Both the position numbers and the translations under genes were made by a program. The notes beneath the pieces are model-generated. The model saw only the letters and a list, made by a program, of their open reading frames with translations, did no database searches and had not been told where the DNA came from. Shown here piece by piece: positions 56,913 to 64,000 of a stretch of 64,000 nucleotides of DNA. Within the stretch, counting starts at the first letter, position 1. Each line of letters starts with the position of its first letter. Origin of the DNA: Syntrophorhabdaceae bacterium (GTDB lineage Bacteria > Desulfobacterota > Syntrophorhabdia > Syntrophorhabdales > Syntrophorhabdaceae); contig JAOAGQ010000058.1 in assembly GCA_026415675.1 (NCBI GenBank), positions 24,975-88,974 on the forward strand. The letters are read 5' to 3'.

Positions 56913-57586
56913 ACACAAGGGGTTTAAAGGGGGTTAAAAAAGGGTTTCTATCAATCGTCATATCATTATTTTTTCTTGCTTTAGAGGGTCTTCTCCTCTT
57001 ACCCTTATGTGGCGAAGAGAACCCCTTTGCCGGGATAAAGAAGTTTTACAGTGGTATACACTCCTTAAGTGCAAAATTTCAGCAGAGGATACTCATTGCA
57101 AGTCTCAAAAAGGAGAGGGAATCGGCGGGGAACTTCTTGTACAAGAGGGGAAGGGGTTTTTTATGGGAGTACGATGTCCCAAAGGGAAGGTTTTTCCTCT
57201 ATGACGGTCAATACATCTGGCAGGGAGATGGGGAGAGGCCTTACGTCCAGAAGGAGAGGATAGACAGAGAGAAAACAGGGGGCACCTTCTTTGACCTCGT
57301 CTATGACATCTCCCGCATTGACGATATGTTCAACCTGACGGAGAGGGCAAAGGAGAAAGACCTCGAGGTATTCACCCTTACGCCGAAGAAGGACTCCATG
57401 ATAAGATCTACCAGGATCTGGGTGGATGGTCAGCACATGGTAAAAAAGATAGAGATCCGGGAGGTTACAGGAAACATCAACATCATGACATTCTCTTCTG
57501 TCAAGGTAAATCAACCTGTCGATGAGGGGAGGCTTGTCTATAAACCAAATAGAGACATAGAGATAATCGAGAAAAGGGGTGATTAG
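56909..57586 (+). CDS. lolA: Outer-membrane lipoprotein carrier protein LolA
   Basis: A 225-aa protein with a signal peptide (residues 12-32). The mature start SLSAKFQQR and the segment GRGFLWEYDVPKGRFFLYDGQYIW match LolA, a periplasmic lipoprotein chaperone. It overlaps ftsK by 4 bp. ftsK-lolA adjacency is common in proteobacteria. Confidence 0.9.
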   Translation: MNTRGLKGVKKGFLSIVISLFFLALEGLLLLPLCGEENPFAGIKKFYSGIHSLSAKFQQRILIASLKKERESAGNFLYKRGRGFLWEYDVPKGRFFLYDGQYIWQGDGERPYVQKERIDREKTGGTFFDLVYDISRIDDMFNLTERAKEKDLEVFTLTPKKDSMIRSTRIWVDGQHMVKKIEIREVTGNINIMTFSSVKVNQPVDEGRLVYKPNRDIEIIEKRGD

Positions 57587-57594
57587 AAGGTACC

Positions 57595-58377
57595 ATGCTC
57601 CATAAAGACGAGGCAATAGTTCTCTCTAAAAGGTCTTACGGTGAATCGGACAGGATAGTTCACCTCTATACCCTCCACTCAGGAAAGGTATCCGCCATAG
57701 CCAAAGGGGGGAACAAAAGCCAGAGACGGTTTAACAATACCTTAGAACCCTTTAACCATATAAGGGTGGAATACTTCGAAAAACAGAACAAAGGGATGGT
57801 GAGGATTGAGAATGCAGACATCATAGAGACAGGGGATGGTATCGAGAAGAGCCTAAAAAAGGTATCCACAGCCTCTCTTTTTGTGGAGTTTGTGGAACGG
57901 CTCACCAAGGAGAAGGAAAGACACGAAGAGATCTTCTACACTCTAAAAACCATCCTCAGAGAGATAAAAGAAAAAGAATTCACATATCGCCATATCCTCC
58001 ACTTTCAACTTAAGACCTTATCCGCTTTAGGGTTTATGCCAAACTTTCTCTCCTGTGTATACTGCGGGTGCTCAGTACCGGATCAAGAGAAGACGAAGTT
58101 CTCAAGTGAAAGGGGGGGTGTATTATGCGGGGAGTGTTCAAAACATCTCCCAAACCGCACATACTCTCCGGATACCATAAAAGGATTGATAGAGATAACA
58201 AGGATTGATGCTTCCGTTGGAGGGGGAGAGGCTTTTGATAACCCCCATCAGGTGCTTGAGAGAAAGGGAGATAACCGATTCAAGGCAGAGGCCATGGAAA
58301 TCATGGAAGGGTTCATCACGTATCACTTAGATGTGAGGTTCAAATCGTATCCTATCCTTAAAAAACTTATAGAATAA
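57595..58377 (+). CDS. recO: DNA repair protein RecO
   Basis: A 260-aa protein. The N-terminal OB fold begins KDEAIVLSKRSYGESDRIV. A C-terminal zinc site shows C-x2-C in SCVYCGC and C-x2-C in VLCGEC. RecO loads RecA onto SSB-coated DNA with RecR. It is the last plus-strand gene of this run. Confidence 0.92.
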   Translation: MLHKDEAIVLSKRSYGESDRIVHLYTLHSGKVSAIAKGGNKSQRRFNNTLEPFNHIRVEYFEKQNKGMVRIENADIIETGDGIEKSLKKVSTASLFVEFVERLTKEKERHEEIFYTLKTILREIKEKEFTYRHILHFQLKTLSALGFMPNFLSCVYCGCSVPDQEKTKFSSERGGVLCGECSKHLPNRTYSPDTIKGLIEITRIDASVGGGEAFDNPHQVLERKGDNRFKAEAMEIMEGFITYHLDVRFKSYPILKKLIE

Positions 58378-58396
58378 ACACTTATTGGCCCGCTCC

Positions 58397-59194
58397 CTAT
58401 CCTTTCCATCTTTTCTTCACCTCTTCAGATACGACAAGGACAAAGGGTTTATTTGAGAGGGGGTTTTTATCCACCACGACCGTTGTCCTGTACGTATCCT
58501 CTATGTCCCTATAGTTTATCACCTCTTGAGGGGGGCCAAGACGTCTTATCCTCCCTCTGTCGAGGAGGAGTAACCTGTCACAGTATTCAGAGGCGAGGTT
58601 TAGGTCGTGGATCACGATCATAATTGTTAGTCCCTCATCCCTCTTCAGCCTCGTTAAGAGATCAAGGATCCCCACCTGATGGCTTATATCGAGATGGGCC
58701 GTAGGTTCATCAAGGAGAAGGAGATCCTTCGTCTGGGTCAGGGCCTTTGCGATAAGGACAAGCTGTAGTTCTCCCCCACTTATCTCCGAGATATACCTTT
58801 CCTTAAGCCCTTCTGTCCCTGTAAGTTCCATAGACCTCTCCGCCCTTAAGATATCCTCCTTCGATTCGAAGAGCTTGAAACCCTTCCGATGGGGGAGCCT
58901 TCCGAGAAGGATAAACTCCTCCACAGTCATATCAACAGAAGGGGTCATCTGGGCCACCATAGAGATATGCCTTGCCAGCTCCTTACGGTCCATCAAGCGG
59001 ATATTTCTGTCTTGAAAAGATATCTCCCCTGAGAATATACGGGTCATCCCTGTGATAGATTTGAGAAGGGTGGTCTTTCCCGAACCGTTAGGTCCTATAA
59101 TACCAAAGGACTCTCCTTTACAAACCTCGAGGTCTATATCCTGAAGGACCCTTTTATCCCTGTATCCACAAGTTAATCCCCTGATACGGAGCAT
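58397..59194 (-). CDS. btuD: Cobalamin ABC transporter ATP-binding protein
   Basis: A 265-aa FecE/BtuD-type ATPase. Walker A is GPNGSGKTTLLKSI, the signature is ISGGELQLVLIAKAL, and Walker B is LLLLDEPTAHLD. It is last in btuB-F-C-D. The cobalamin riboswitch in front of the operon identifies the substrate class; alone it could not be told from a siderophore ATPase. Confidence 0.87.
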   Translation of the reverse strand: MLRIRGLTCGYRDKRVLQDIDLEVCKGESFGIIGPNGSGKTTLLKSITGMTRIFSGEISFQDRNIRLMDRKELARHISMVAQMTPSVDMTVEEFILLGRLPHRKGFKLFESKEDILRAERSMELTGTEGLKERYISEISGGELQLVLIAKALTQTKDLLLLDEPTAHLDISHQVGILDLLTRLKRDEGLTIMIVIHDLNLASEYCDRLLLLDRGRIRRLGPPQEVINYRDIEDTYRTTVVVDKNPLSNKPFVLVVSEEVKKRWKG

Positions 59195-59195
59195 C

Positions 59196-60203
59196 TCACT
59201 GTCCCTTTAGCCTATTTCTTCCGAAGGCATATATGAAGATAATGCCCCCTGCGATACCTGTTATCACCCCTACGGGGAGTTCTATGGGGGATATCACGGT
59301 CCGGGCCAGTGTATCGGAGAGGATAAGAAAGGCGGCCCCTGTGATATATGAGAGGATCAGCATTATCCTGTGGTCCCCCCCTGTTGCGAGCCTCACAAAA
59401 TGAGGAACTACAAGACCTACAAAACCTATGATACCGGATACGGCAACACTACAACCCGTGAGTATAGAAGCGAGGAGGAAGAGTATTTTCTTCGTCCTCT
59501 CCACATCAATCCCTAAGTTTGCCGCCTCTTCCTCACCGAGAACAAAGGCGTTCATTGCGTTTGCAAAAAGGTACGAGAGAAAAAGGCATGTAATAGAGAC
59601 AAAAAGGGCTATGGAGATGAGAGACCACTCCGTCTCCTCGAGGGAACCCATGATCCAGAATACGATCCCGTGCAACTCCTCTGCCCTCGATATGGCGAGG
59701 AGGAGCATTACAAGGGAGGATGCGATAAAACTTATCATCACCCCTGTAAGGAGAAGACCCTCCATCTTCAAAAATCCACTCCTTATGTTTATCAGATAAA
59801 GGGGTATTATAACAGATATCGCCCCGATAAAACCGGCAACGGGCATAGAAATATCCGGCACAATCCCCCTTGCCTTAAGGATAACGCACAAGGATGCACC
59901 GAGGGCAGCCCCCCCTGATATACCAAGGGTATAGGGCTCCACAAGGGGATTCCTGAACATGCTCTGGAGTATAACCCCGGCAATACTCAATGCCCCCCCT
60001 ACGGCAAGGCCGAGGATGATACGGGGGATCCTCACATCAAGGAGGATCGTCGATTCGAGACCTGTGTAATCTCCTTTCAGGATAGATAATATGGTCTCAA
60101 AGGAGACTGAAACAGAACCTGTGACCAAAGCAAGGATAAAAGAGAAAAGAAGACACAGGAAGGAAAGAAGGAATAGGGTCAACCATCTTCTCTTATGCCT
60201 CAC
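59196..60203 (-). CDS. btuC: Cobalamin ABC transporter permease (FecCD/BtuC family)
   Basis: A 335-aa permease with about ten TM segments. VRIPRIILGLAVGGALSIAGVILQ and NPLVEPYTLGISGGAALGAS are family signatures; GIIGFVGLVVPHFVRLATG is the ATPase-contact loop. One bp separates it from btuD. Confidence 0.89.
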   Translation of the reverse strand: MRHKRRWLTLFLLSFLCLLFSFILALVTGSVSVSFETILSILKGDYTGLESTILLDVRIPRIILGLAVGGALSIAGVILQSMFRNPLVEPYTLGISGGAALGASLCVILKARGIVPDISMPVAGFIGAISVIIPLYLINIRSGFLKMEGLLLTGVMISFIASSLVMLLLAISRAEELHGIVFWIMGSLEETEWSLISIALFVSITCLFLSYLFANAMNAFVLGEEEAANLGIDVERTKKILFLLASILTGCSVAVSGIIGFVGLVVPHFVRLATGGDHRIMLILSYITGAAFLILSDTLARTVISPIELPVGVITGIAGGIIFIYAFGRNRLKGQ

Positions 60204-60212
60204 GATACATCC

Positions 60213-61052
60213 TCATAGGGCCTCAGGGTGGAGAAGGCCTGCCACAACCTCAAGGGCATGGACAAAGGAGACCGGGGTGGGACTGCATATGGTATCGGAA
60301 TCTATAAGGTATATCCTTCTTGTTTTAACGGCCCTCATTGAACTCAATCTCTGCCACTTTGCCCTCTCCCTCTCACCGGGGATACCCATTGTGGTTATAA
60401 GTATAACATCCGGGTCTTTCATTATCACCTCTTCCCTGCTCACCGTACCGGAGGGGGCATTAAAAAATATATTTTCCCCCCCTGCATACTCGATGAGGTC
60501 GTTGATAAACTGTTCTTTTGTTGCAGCAAAAAGGGGTTTAACCCCGAGCTGGATAAAGACATGCAATTTTTTCTTATCAACAATCCTCTCCCTGATTGCC
60601 CCTATCTTTTGATTTGAAAGGTAAATCAATTCTTTTGCCCTACCCTCCCTGCCTGTTAGCCTTCCGAGTTCGAGAAAGACATCGCATAGACCGTCGTACC
60701 CCTTCGCGATATCGAATATTTTCACATCGATCCCGAGATTTTTTATCCTTCTGATATCCCTCTGGTTATTCAATGTGGTGGCATAGACCGTATCGGGCTT
60801 GAGTTTGATGATCCTCTCCACATCCACTTCCACAATGGTCCCCACCTTCTCCTTCTTCTTTGCCCCCTGTGGTCTTACGCAGTACAGGGTTACCCCAACA
60901 AGCCTATCCTCTACACCGAGGAGAAATAAGGCCTCCGTGATGGCAGGGCTTAAAGAGATGATACGCCCCGGCGATTGTTCCGCTGCCGGGGCGTATGTGG
61001 TAAAACTAAAAAAGATCAACAAAGATAAGACATATGCAGGAAGATATCTCAT
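60213..61052 (-). CDS. btuF: Cobalamin-binding periplasmic protein
   Basis: A 279-aa class-III binding protein with a signal peptide (cleavage after APA near residue 23). RIISLSPAITEALFLLG opens the first lobe; a long helix joins the second lobe. It delivers substrate to BtuCD. It lies 9 bp from each neighbour in the operon. Cobalamin is assigned from the riboswitch. Confidence 0.86.
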   Translation of the reverse strand: MRYLPAYVLSLLIFFSFTTYAPAAEQSPGRIISLSPAITEALFLLGVEDRLVGVTLYCVRPQGAKKKEKVGTIVEVDVERIIKLKPDTVYATTLNNQRDIRRIKNLGIDVKIFDIAKGYDGLCDVFLELGRLTGREGRAKELIYLSNQKIGAIRERIVDKKKLHVFIQLGVKPLFAATKEQFINDLIEYAGGENIFFNAPSGTVSREEVIMKDPDVILITTMGIPGERERAKWQRLSSMRAVKTRRIYLIDSDTICSPTPVSFVHALEVVAGLLHPEAL

Positions 61053-61061
61053 TGAACCATA

Positions 61062-63104
61062 TTAAAACTGATACTGAAGGCCAAGGCTAAACGTCCTTCC
61101 CGGAGCAGGATACATACCCACATCGTTTCTATTTGGACTGTAAGCGGCATATTCATAGTAATCTTTGTCCAGAATATTTTTTATTGCGAATACGGCGGTA
61201 AAGCTATCTTTGAATTTATAGACCACCGATGTATCGAGTAAAAAATACCCCGGCATCTTCCTCTGACTGTTCTCCTGATCGCTTATCACATAACGGTTAT
61301 CCACCCCCGAGGCGGTCAAGGATAGATTAAACTGGTGGTTGTTGAAGATATACCTGTAGGCAGCGGAACCGCCGAATTTATTCTTTGGAACAAAGGGGAT
61401 TGTGTTTCCGTCAAAGACCCCTCCGTCGAATTTTGCCTCAATATAAGAATAGAAAAGGTCGATACTGAATCTTTCCGACAGATTCAAAAATACCTTTGTC
61501 TCGACACCAAACCTTTTTGTCCTGTCGTAGTTCTCGTTTGCGCCAAGCCAGATACCGAATACCTGCTTGTATTTTGGGTTGAAATATATCTCGTTATGGG
61601 TTGTAGACTGGAAGAGGGATACCATACCTCCAAGCCATTTTAAGGGGTTCCATCTGATCCCTGCCCCATACTCTTCAACCGTCTGGGGGGCTATGTTAGG
61701 ATTAAAAAATGGGGCAAAGGTGGTCGGATCGATGCCTATAAACTCATCCGCCACGGGAAACCTGAAGCCCTTCGAATAGGATGCATATACACTCCCCTTA
61801 TCTGTAAAGGCATAGTTGACGGAGAAACGGAAGGCATCTTTTCTATCCGTCTTTCTACCCTGATAAGAGTTTGCTGTAAACACTTGATCCGTATAATCGA
61901 ACTCATATCTCGATACCTGGTACCTGTACCCTGCCTCAAGGAGTAAATCTTTTGTTAAAGAGAATTTGTCGTTTATATAGTAACCGAGGTCCGTCTTCCA
62001 TACGTTCCCTGTGTTTGCCACCCAGGCACCACCATAGAAGTCTGTCACAGAGGGGTATCTGTAGTAGTCAACACCTACGGTGAGGGTATTTTTCTTCTTG
62101 AGGATAGGGGATGTCAATATTACCTGGGGTGTAAAGGAGAGGGTTTTCAGATGCCCCTTTGAATCGCTGAACCATCCTGCCCCTTCATAATGGGTCGCAT
62201 TATGTTTATTCCTCACAGAACCGCTTAAGGTGAGGGTGAGGTAATCGGTCAATAGAAAACGACCTTCGACATCGACAAAATTATCCTCTGTGGAGCCATT
62301 GTTGTTAGGCTCTTTCGAATCCTTCCTATCCCATATACCCCCTGCGAGCTCCCCCCTCCTTAACAATGAGCCGGGAAGACCATAGTTGTCCCTGTGGTGG
62401 CCAAACTTTATTGTAAAACCCATCTTTTTCAGGGGGTCTATACTTATATTCCCGAAGATGTCTTTACTGTTAAAGTCGTTGTTGTGACGGTAACCGTCTG
62501 TATCCGTATTCGATGTGAGGATATAATAGGAAAAACCTTTCTGGGAGCCGTTTAGGGAAATCTTATTCTTTATATAGTTATAACTCCCTCCTGTACTTCC
62601 AATCAATAACTTTGGTTTACCCTCCCCCTTTTTCATGATGATGTTTACAACCCCTCCTGTGGCATTGTCACCGTAGAGGACGCTTGCAGGGCCCCTGTAT
62701 ACCTCTATCCTCTCTATCGCATCTACAGGGATCTGGGATAGGTCCGCCCCTGTCAAATCGATATTATTCACCCTTCTCCCGTCTATAAGCACAAGGGCAT
62801 TCTGAGGCGCCGCCTCTCCGTATCCCCTGATGTCTATCTTTGCAGACTGGGGATTACCGAGGATATTAAAATTCAATAGTCCCGGTTCTTTAACGAATAC
62901 CTCACTTAATGTCTGCGCCCCCATCTCTTCTATATCTTCTTTTTTAATGAGGGTGACGCTCATCCCCGATTCCTTGACGGTAGATTCAACACGGGATGCG
63001 GTAATAACGATGTCATCGAGTCTGTAAACTGGTTCTGCTGCAAAACAATAGATGGCCATTAACATAAAGGTGATGCACGCCGATAGAAAAATCCTGTTAC
63101 TCAT
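61062..63104 (-). CDS. btuB: TonB-dependent outer membrane receptor, BtuB-like
   Basis: A 680-aa TonB-dependent receptor. The signal peptide ends near AEP (residue 24), and the TonB box is DDIVITASRVE. The plug domain contains IEVYRGPASVLYGDNATGG. A 22-strand barrel ends in a C-terminal Phe (SLGLQYQF). SD AAGGAGG lies 6 bp before ATG 63104 and is predicted to be masked by the riboswitch. Confidence 0.9.
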   Translation of the reverse strand: MSNRIFLSACITFMLMAIYCFAAEPVYRLDDIVITASRVESTVKESGMSVTLIKKEDIEEMGAQTLSEVFVKEPGLLNFNILGNPQSAKIDIRGYGEAAPQNALVLIDGRRVNNIDLTGADLSQIPVDAIERIEVYRGPASVLYGDNATGGVVNIIMKKGEGKPKLLIGSTGGSYNYIKNKISLNGSQKGFSYYILTSNTDTDGYRHNNDFNSKDIFGNISIDPLKKMGFTIKFGHHRDNYGLPGSLLRRGELAGGIWDRKDSKEPNNNGSTEDNFVDVEGRFLLTDYLTLTLSGSVRNKHNATHYEGAGWFSDSKGHLKTLSFTPQVILTSPILKKKNTLTVGVDYYRYPSVTDFYGGAWVANTGNVWKTDLGYYINDKFSLTKDLLLEAGYRYQVSRYEFDYTDQVFTANSYQGRKTDRKDAFRFSVNYAFTDKGSVYASYSKGFRFPVADEFIGIDPTTFAPFFNPNIAPQTVEEYGAGIRWNPLKWLGGMVSLFQSTTHNEIYFNPKYKQVFGIWLGANENYDRTKRFGVETKVFLNLSERFSIDLFYSYIEAKFDGGVFDGNTIPFVPKNKFGGSAAYRYIFNNHQFNLSLTASGVDNRYVISDQENSQRKMPGYFLLDTSVVYKFKDSFTAVFAIKNILDKDYYEYAAYSPNRNDVGMYPAPGRTFSLGLQYQF

Positions 63105-63110
63105 GGTAGA

Positions 63111-63300
63111 CCTCCTTATACCTCGTAAGGATAGGGCCTTTGAGAGATCCTGTTCAAGGTTTCCTGGCTTCGGGATACGGCCTTACGCCTTCCCATCCTT
63201 TCTAAAGGACAGTGGCTTGTGGATGCAAGACCTAATGACCCTTCACAGTTGCGGGACAGCGGGAGATTCGCACTCCACTTCCCTTGTAAATAGGATCTTA
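63111..63300 (-). promoter_or_regulatory. Cobalamin riboswitch (B12 box) of the btu operon
   Basis: On the minus strand the conserved core is clear: CTCCCGCTGTCCCGCAACTG, then GCCACTG, GGGAAGGC, and the B12 box AGCCAGGAAACC. P1 pairs GATCCT (63300-63294 side) with AGGATC (63146-63151). Downstream, TCCTTA (63131-63126) can pair with TAAGGA (63118-63113), which covers the btuB Shine-Dalgarno. This points to translational control, with binding of cobalamin favouring the masked state. The fold was made by eye. Confidence 0.93.
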
Positions 63301-63377
63301 AGACCTAAATTAGTAGATATTTAGCACATATCAAACCTGATTGGCAAGGGTTTTATCGTCTCCCCGTAGGGTTGAGT

Positions 63378-64000
63378 CTATACTCTATTTCCTTTGGCAT
63401 AGAGCCTCGCCATCGTATGGGCCCTCCTTATGGGCTCGGGTATCCTGAAACCCTTAATTGTTCCCATTACTATCTCTATGGCGGAATCAATATCTATGAG
63501 ATGCCCGGGGGAGATAAAGAGGGGCTTTACCCCCTTTACCGTTCTTAGGACAGCGCCAACTACCGTCTTTCTATGGTAGAGATAGGAGAAACTACCCTTT
63601 GGAATCGGAGGTTCCTCGTAAACCCCTATCAACCTCTCTTTTGCACAGCCTATGGAAGGGGTATCGAGAAGGACCCCTATATGGGAGGCAATACCAAGGG
63701 AACGGGGATGGGCTATACCGTGGCCATCGAAAAGGAGTATATCCGGCGTCTCTCGCAGACCTTCTATTGCCTCAATAAGGGCCTCCCCTTCTCGGAAACT
63801 CAAAAAAGTAGGCACATAGGGGAACCTGACCTCCATCTCTGATAGACTGTCCTCTATATGTTCCATCTCTGGAAATGTAAATAGCGATGCACATCCATAT
63901 ACATAGGAACCGGAAAAGGCCGCATCGAGTCCACAGACAAGGGAAGGTTTAAAGGCAAGGGGCACGATATTTAACCTCCTCTTCAGTCTTTTCTGGATAA
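63378..64000 (-). CDS. nfi: Endonuclease V (5' end outside window)
   Basis: Endonuclease V cuts DNA near deoxyinosine, or RNA inosine. The catalytic residues are in CGLDAAF (Asp), FREGE (Glu) and LLFDGHGIAHPRSLGIASHIG (Asp/His); SPGHLIDIDSA and RIPEPIRRAH follow. The frame stays open past the GTG at 63965 to the window edge. The extra residues (IQKRLKRRLNIV) match the family's N-terminal helix, so the GTG is internal and the gene is cut at 64000. Confidence 0.9.
   Translation of the reverse strand, partial: IQKRLKRRLNIVPLAFKPSLVCGLDAAFSGSYVYGCASLFTFPEMEHIEDSLSEMEVRFPYVPTFLSFREGEALIEAIEGLRETPDILLFDGHGIAHPRSLGIASHIGVLLDTPSIGCAKERLIGVYEEPPIPKGSFSYLYHRKTVVGAVLRTVKGVKPLFISPGHLIDIDSAIEIVMGTIKGFRIPEPIRRAHTMARLYAKGNRV

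Noticed and set aside
63378..63965. GTG at 63965 as the endonuclease V start
   Set aside because: The open frame continues upstream with residues that fit the family's N-terminal helix to the window edge.
1..64000. CRISPR arrays, tRNA/rRNA genes, IS elements, phage or defence islands
   Set aside because: No regularly spaced repeats, cloverleaf sequences, transposase or integrase motifs, or terminal inverted repeats were seen on reading both strands.

Overview
The window is a gene-dense, mostly housekeeping stretch of a bacterial chromosome. The cell is Gram-negative: it has ADP-heptose synthesis, LolA, TolC/RND efflux and a TonB-dependent receptor. An anaerobic life is suggested by several 4Fe-4S proteins, a CooC-type nickel-insertion ATPase, a membrane pyrophosphatase and a reductive-dehalogenase-like protein. 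Arginine is written largely with AGG/AGA and isoleucine often with ATA. The order acpS-nnr-tsaE-lysC-cimA and the tripartite tricarboxylate transporter point to a Desulfobacterota-like lineage (a syntrophic deltaproteobacterial type is my best guess). This is inference; no 16S or marker phylogeny was possible.

Layout. 1-5627 (+): envelope-sugar operon with the end of a heptosyltransferase, split rfaE1/rfaE2, a WaaE-like glycosyltransferase, an SDR sugar epimerase with an altered active site, a DegT aminotransferase and a GT4 glycosyltransferase, closed by a two-way terminator. 5671-8167 (-): DUF35/thiolase/enoyl-CoA hydratase acyl-CoA operon. 8444-14084 (+): TolC-adaptor-RND efflux system. 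14081-16936: a nitronate monooxygenase-like protein (-) and a fumarate-reductase-like flavoprotein (+). 17068-19509 (+): divergent membrane pyrophosphatase. 19588-19791 (-): cold-shock protein. 20048-23018 (+): TctCBA uptake system. 23053-27837 (+): a very long DUF748/AsmA-like protein, then the reductive-dehalogenase-like protein. 27850-34012 (-): acpS-nnr-tsaE-lysC-cimA with a free-standing LeuA regulatory domain, then fmdB and a 50-aa ORF. 34224-43351 (+): mnmG, a QueG-like Fe-S protein, carA, carB, an ABC-2 exporter and a nitroreductase. 43335-45560 (-): recD2. 45674-48589 (+): ferredoxin-pyrR-pyrB-pyrC. 48595-52219 (-): htpG and a hybrid histidine kinase. 52304-58377 (+): TrkA-type K+ channel, cooC, plsC, ftsK, lolA, recO. 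58397-63104 (-): btuD-btuC-btuF-btuB behind a cobalamin riboswitch. 63378-64000 (-): endonuclease V, running off the window.

The genes fit together in several ways. carAB and pyrRBC cover the first three steps of pyrimidine synthesis. lysC and cimA feed aspartate-family and isoleucine synthesis. The B12-controlled uptake operon could supply a cofactor needed by the reductive-dehalogenase-like protein. No tRNA, rRNA, CRISPR array, IS element or phage gene was seen, and no gene-free gap exceeds 300 bp. I did not find a clearly new multi-gene system. The best leads are an epimerase with Asn in place of the catalytic Lys, a soluble short reductive-dehalogenase homologue, an intra-operon duplication of the LeuA regulatory domain, and two genes with apparently leaderless promoters.
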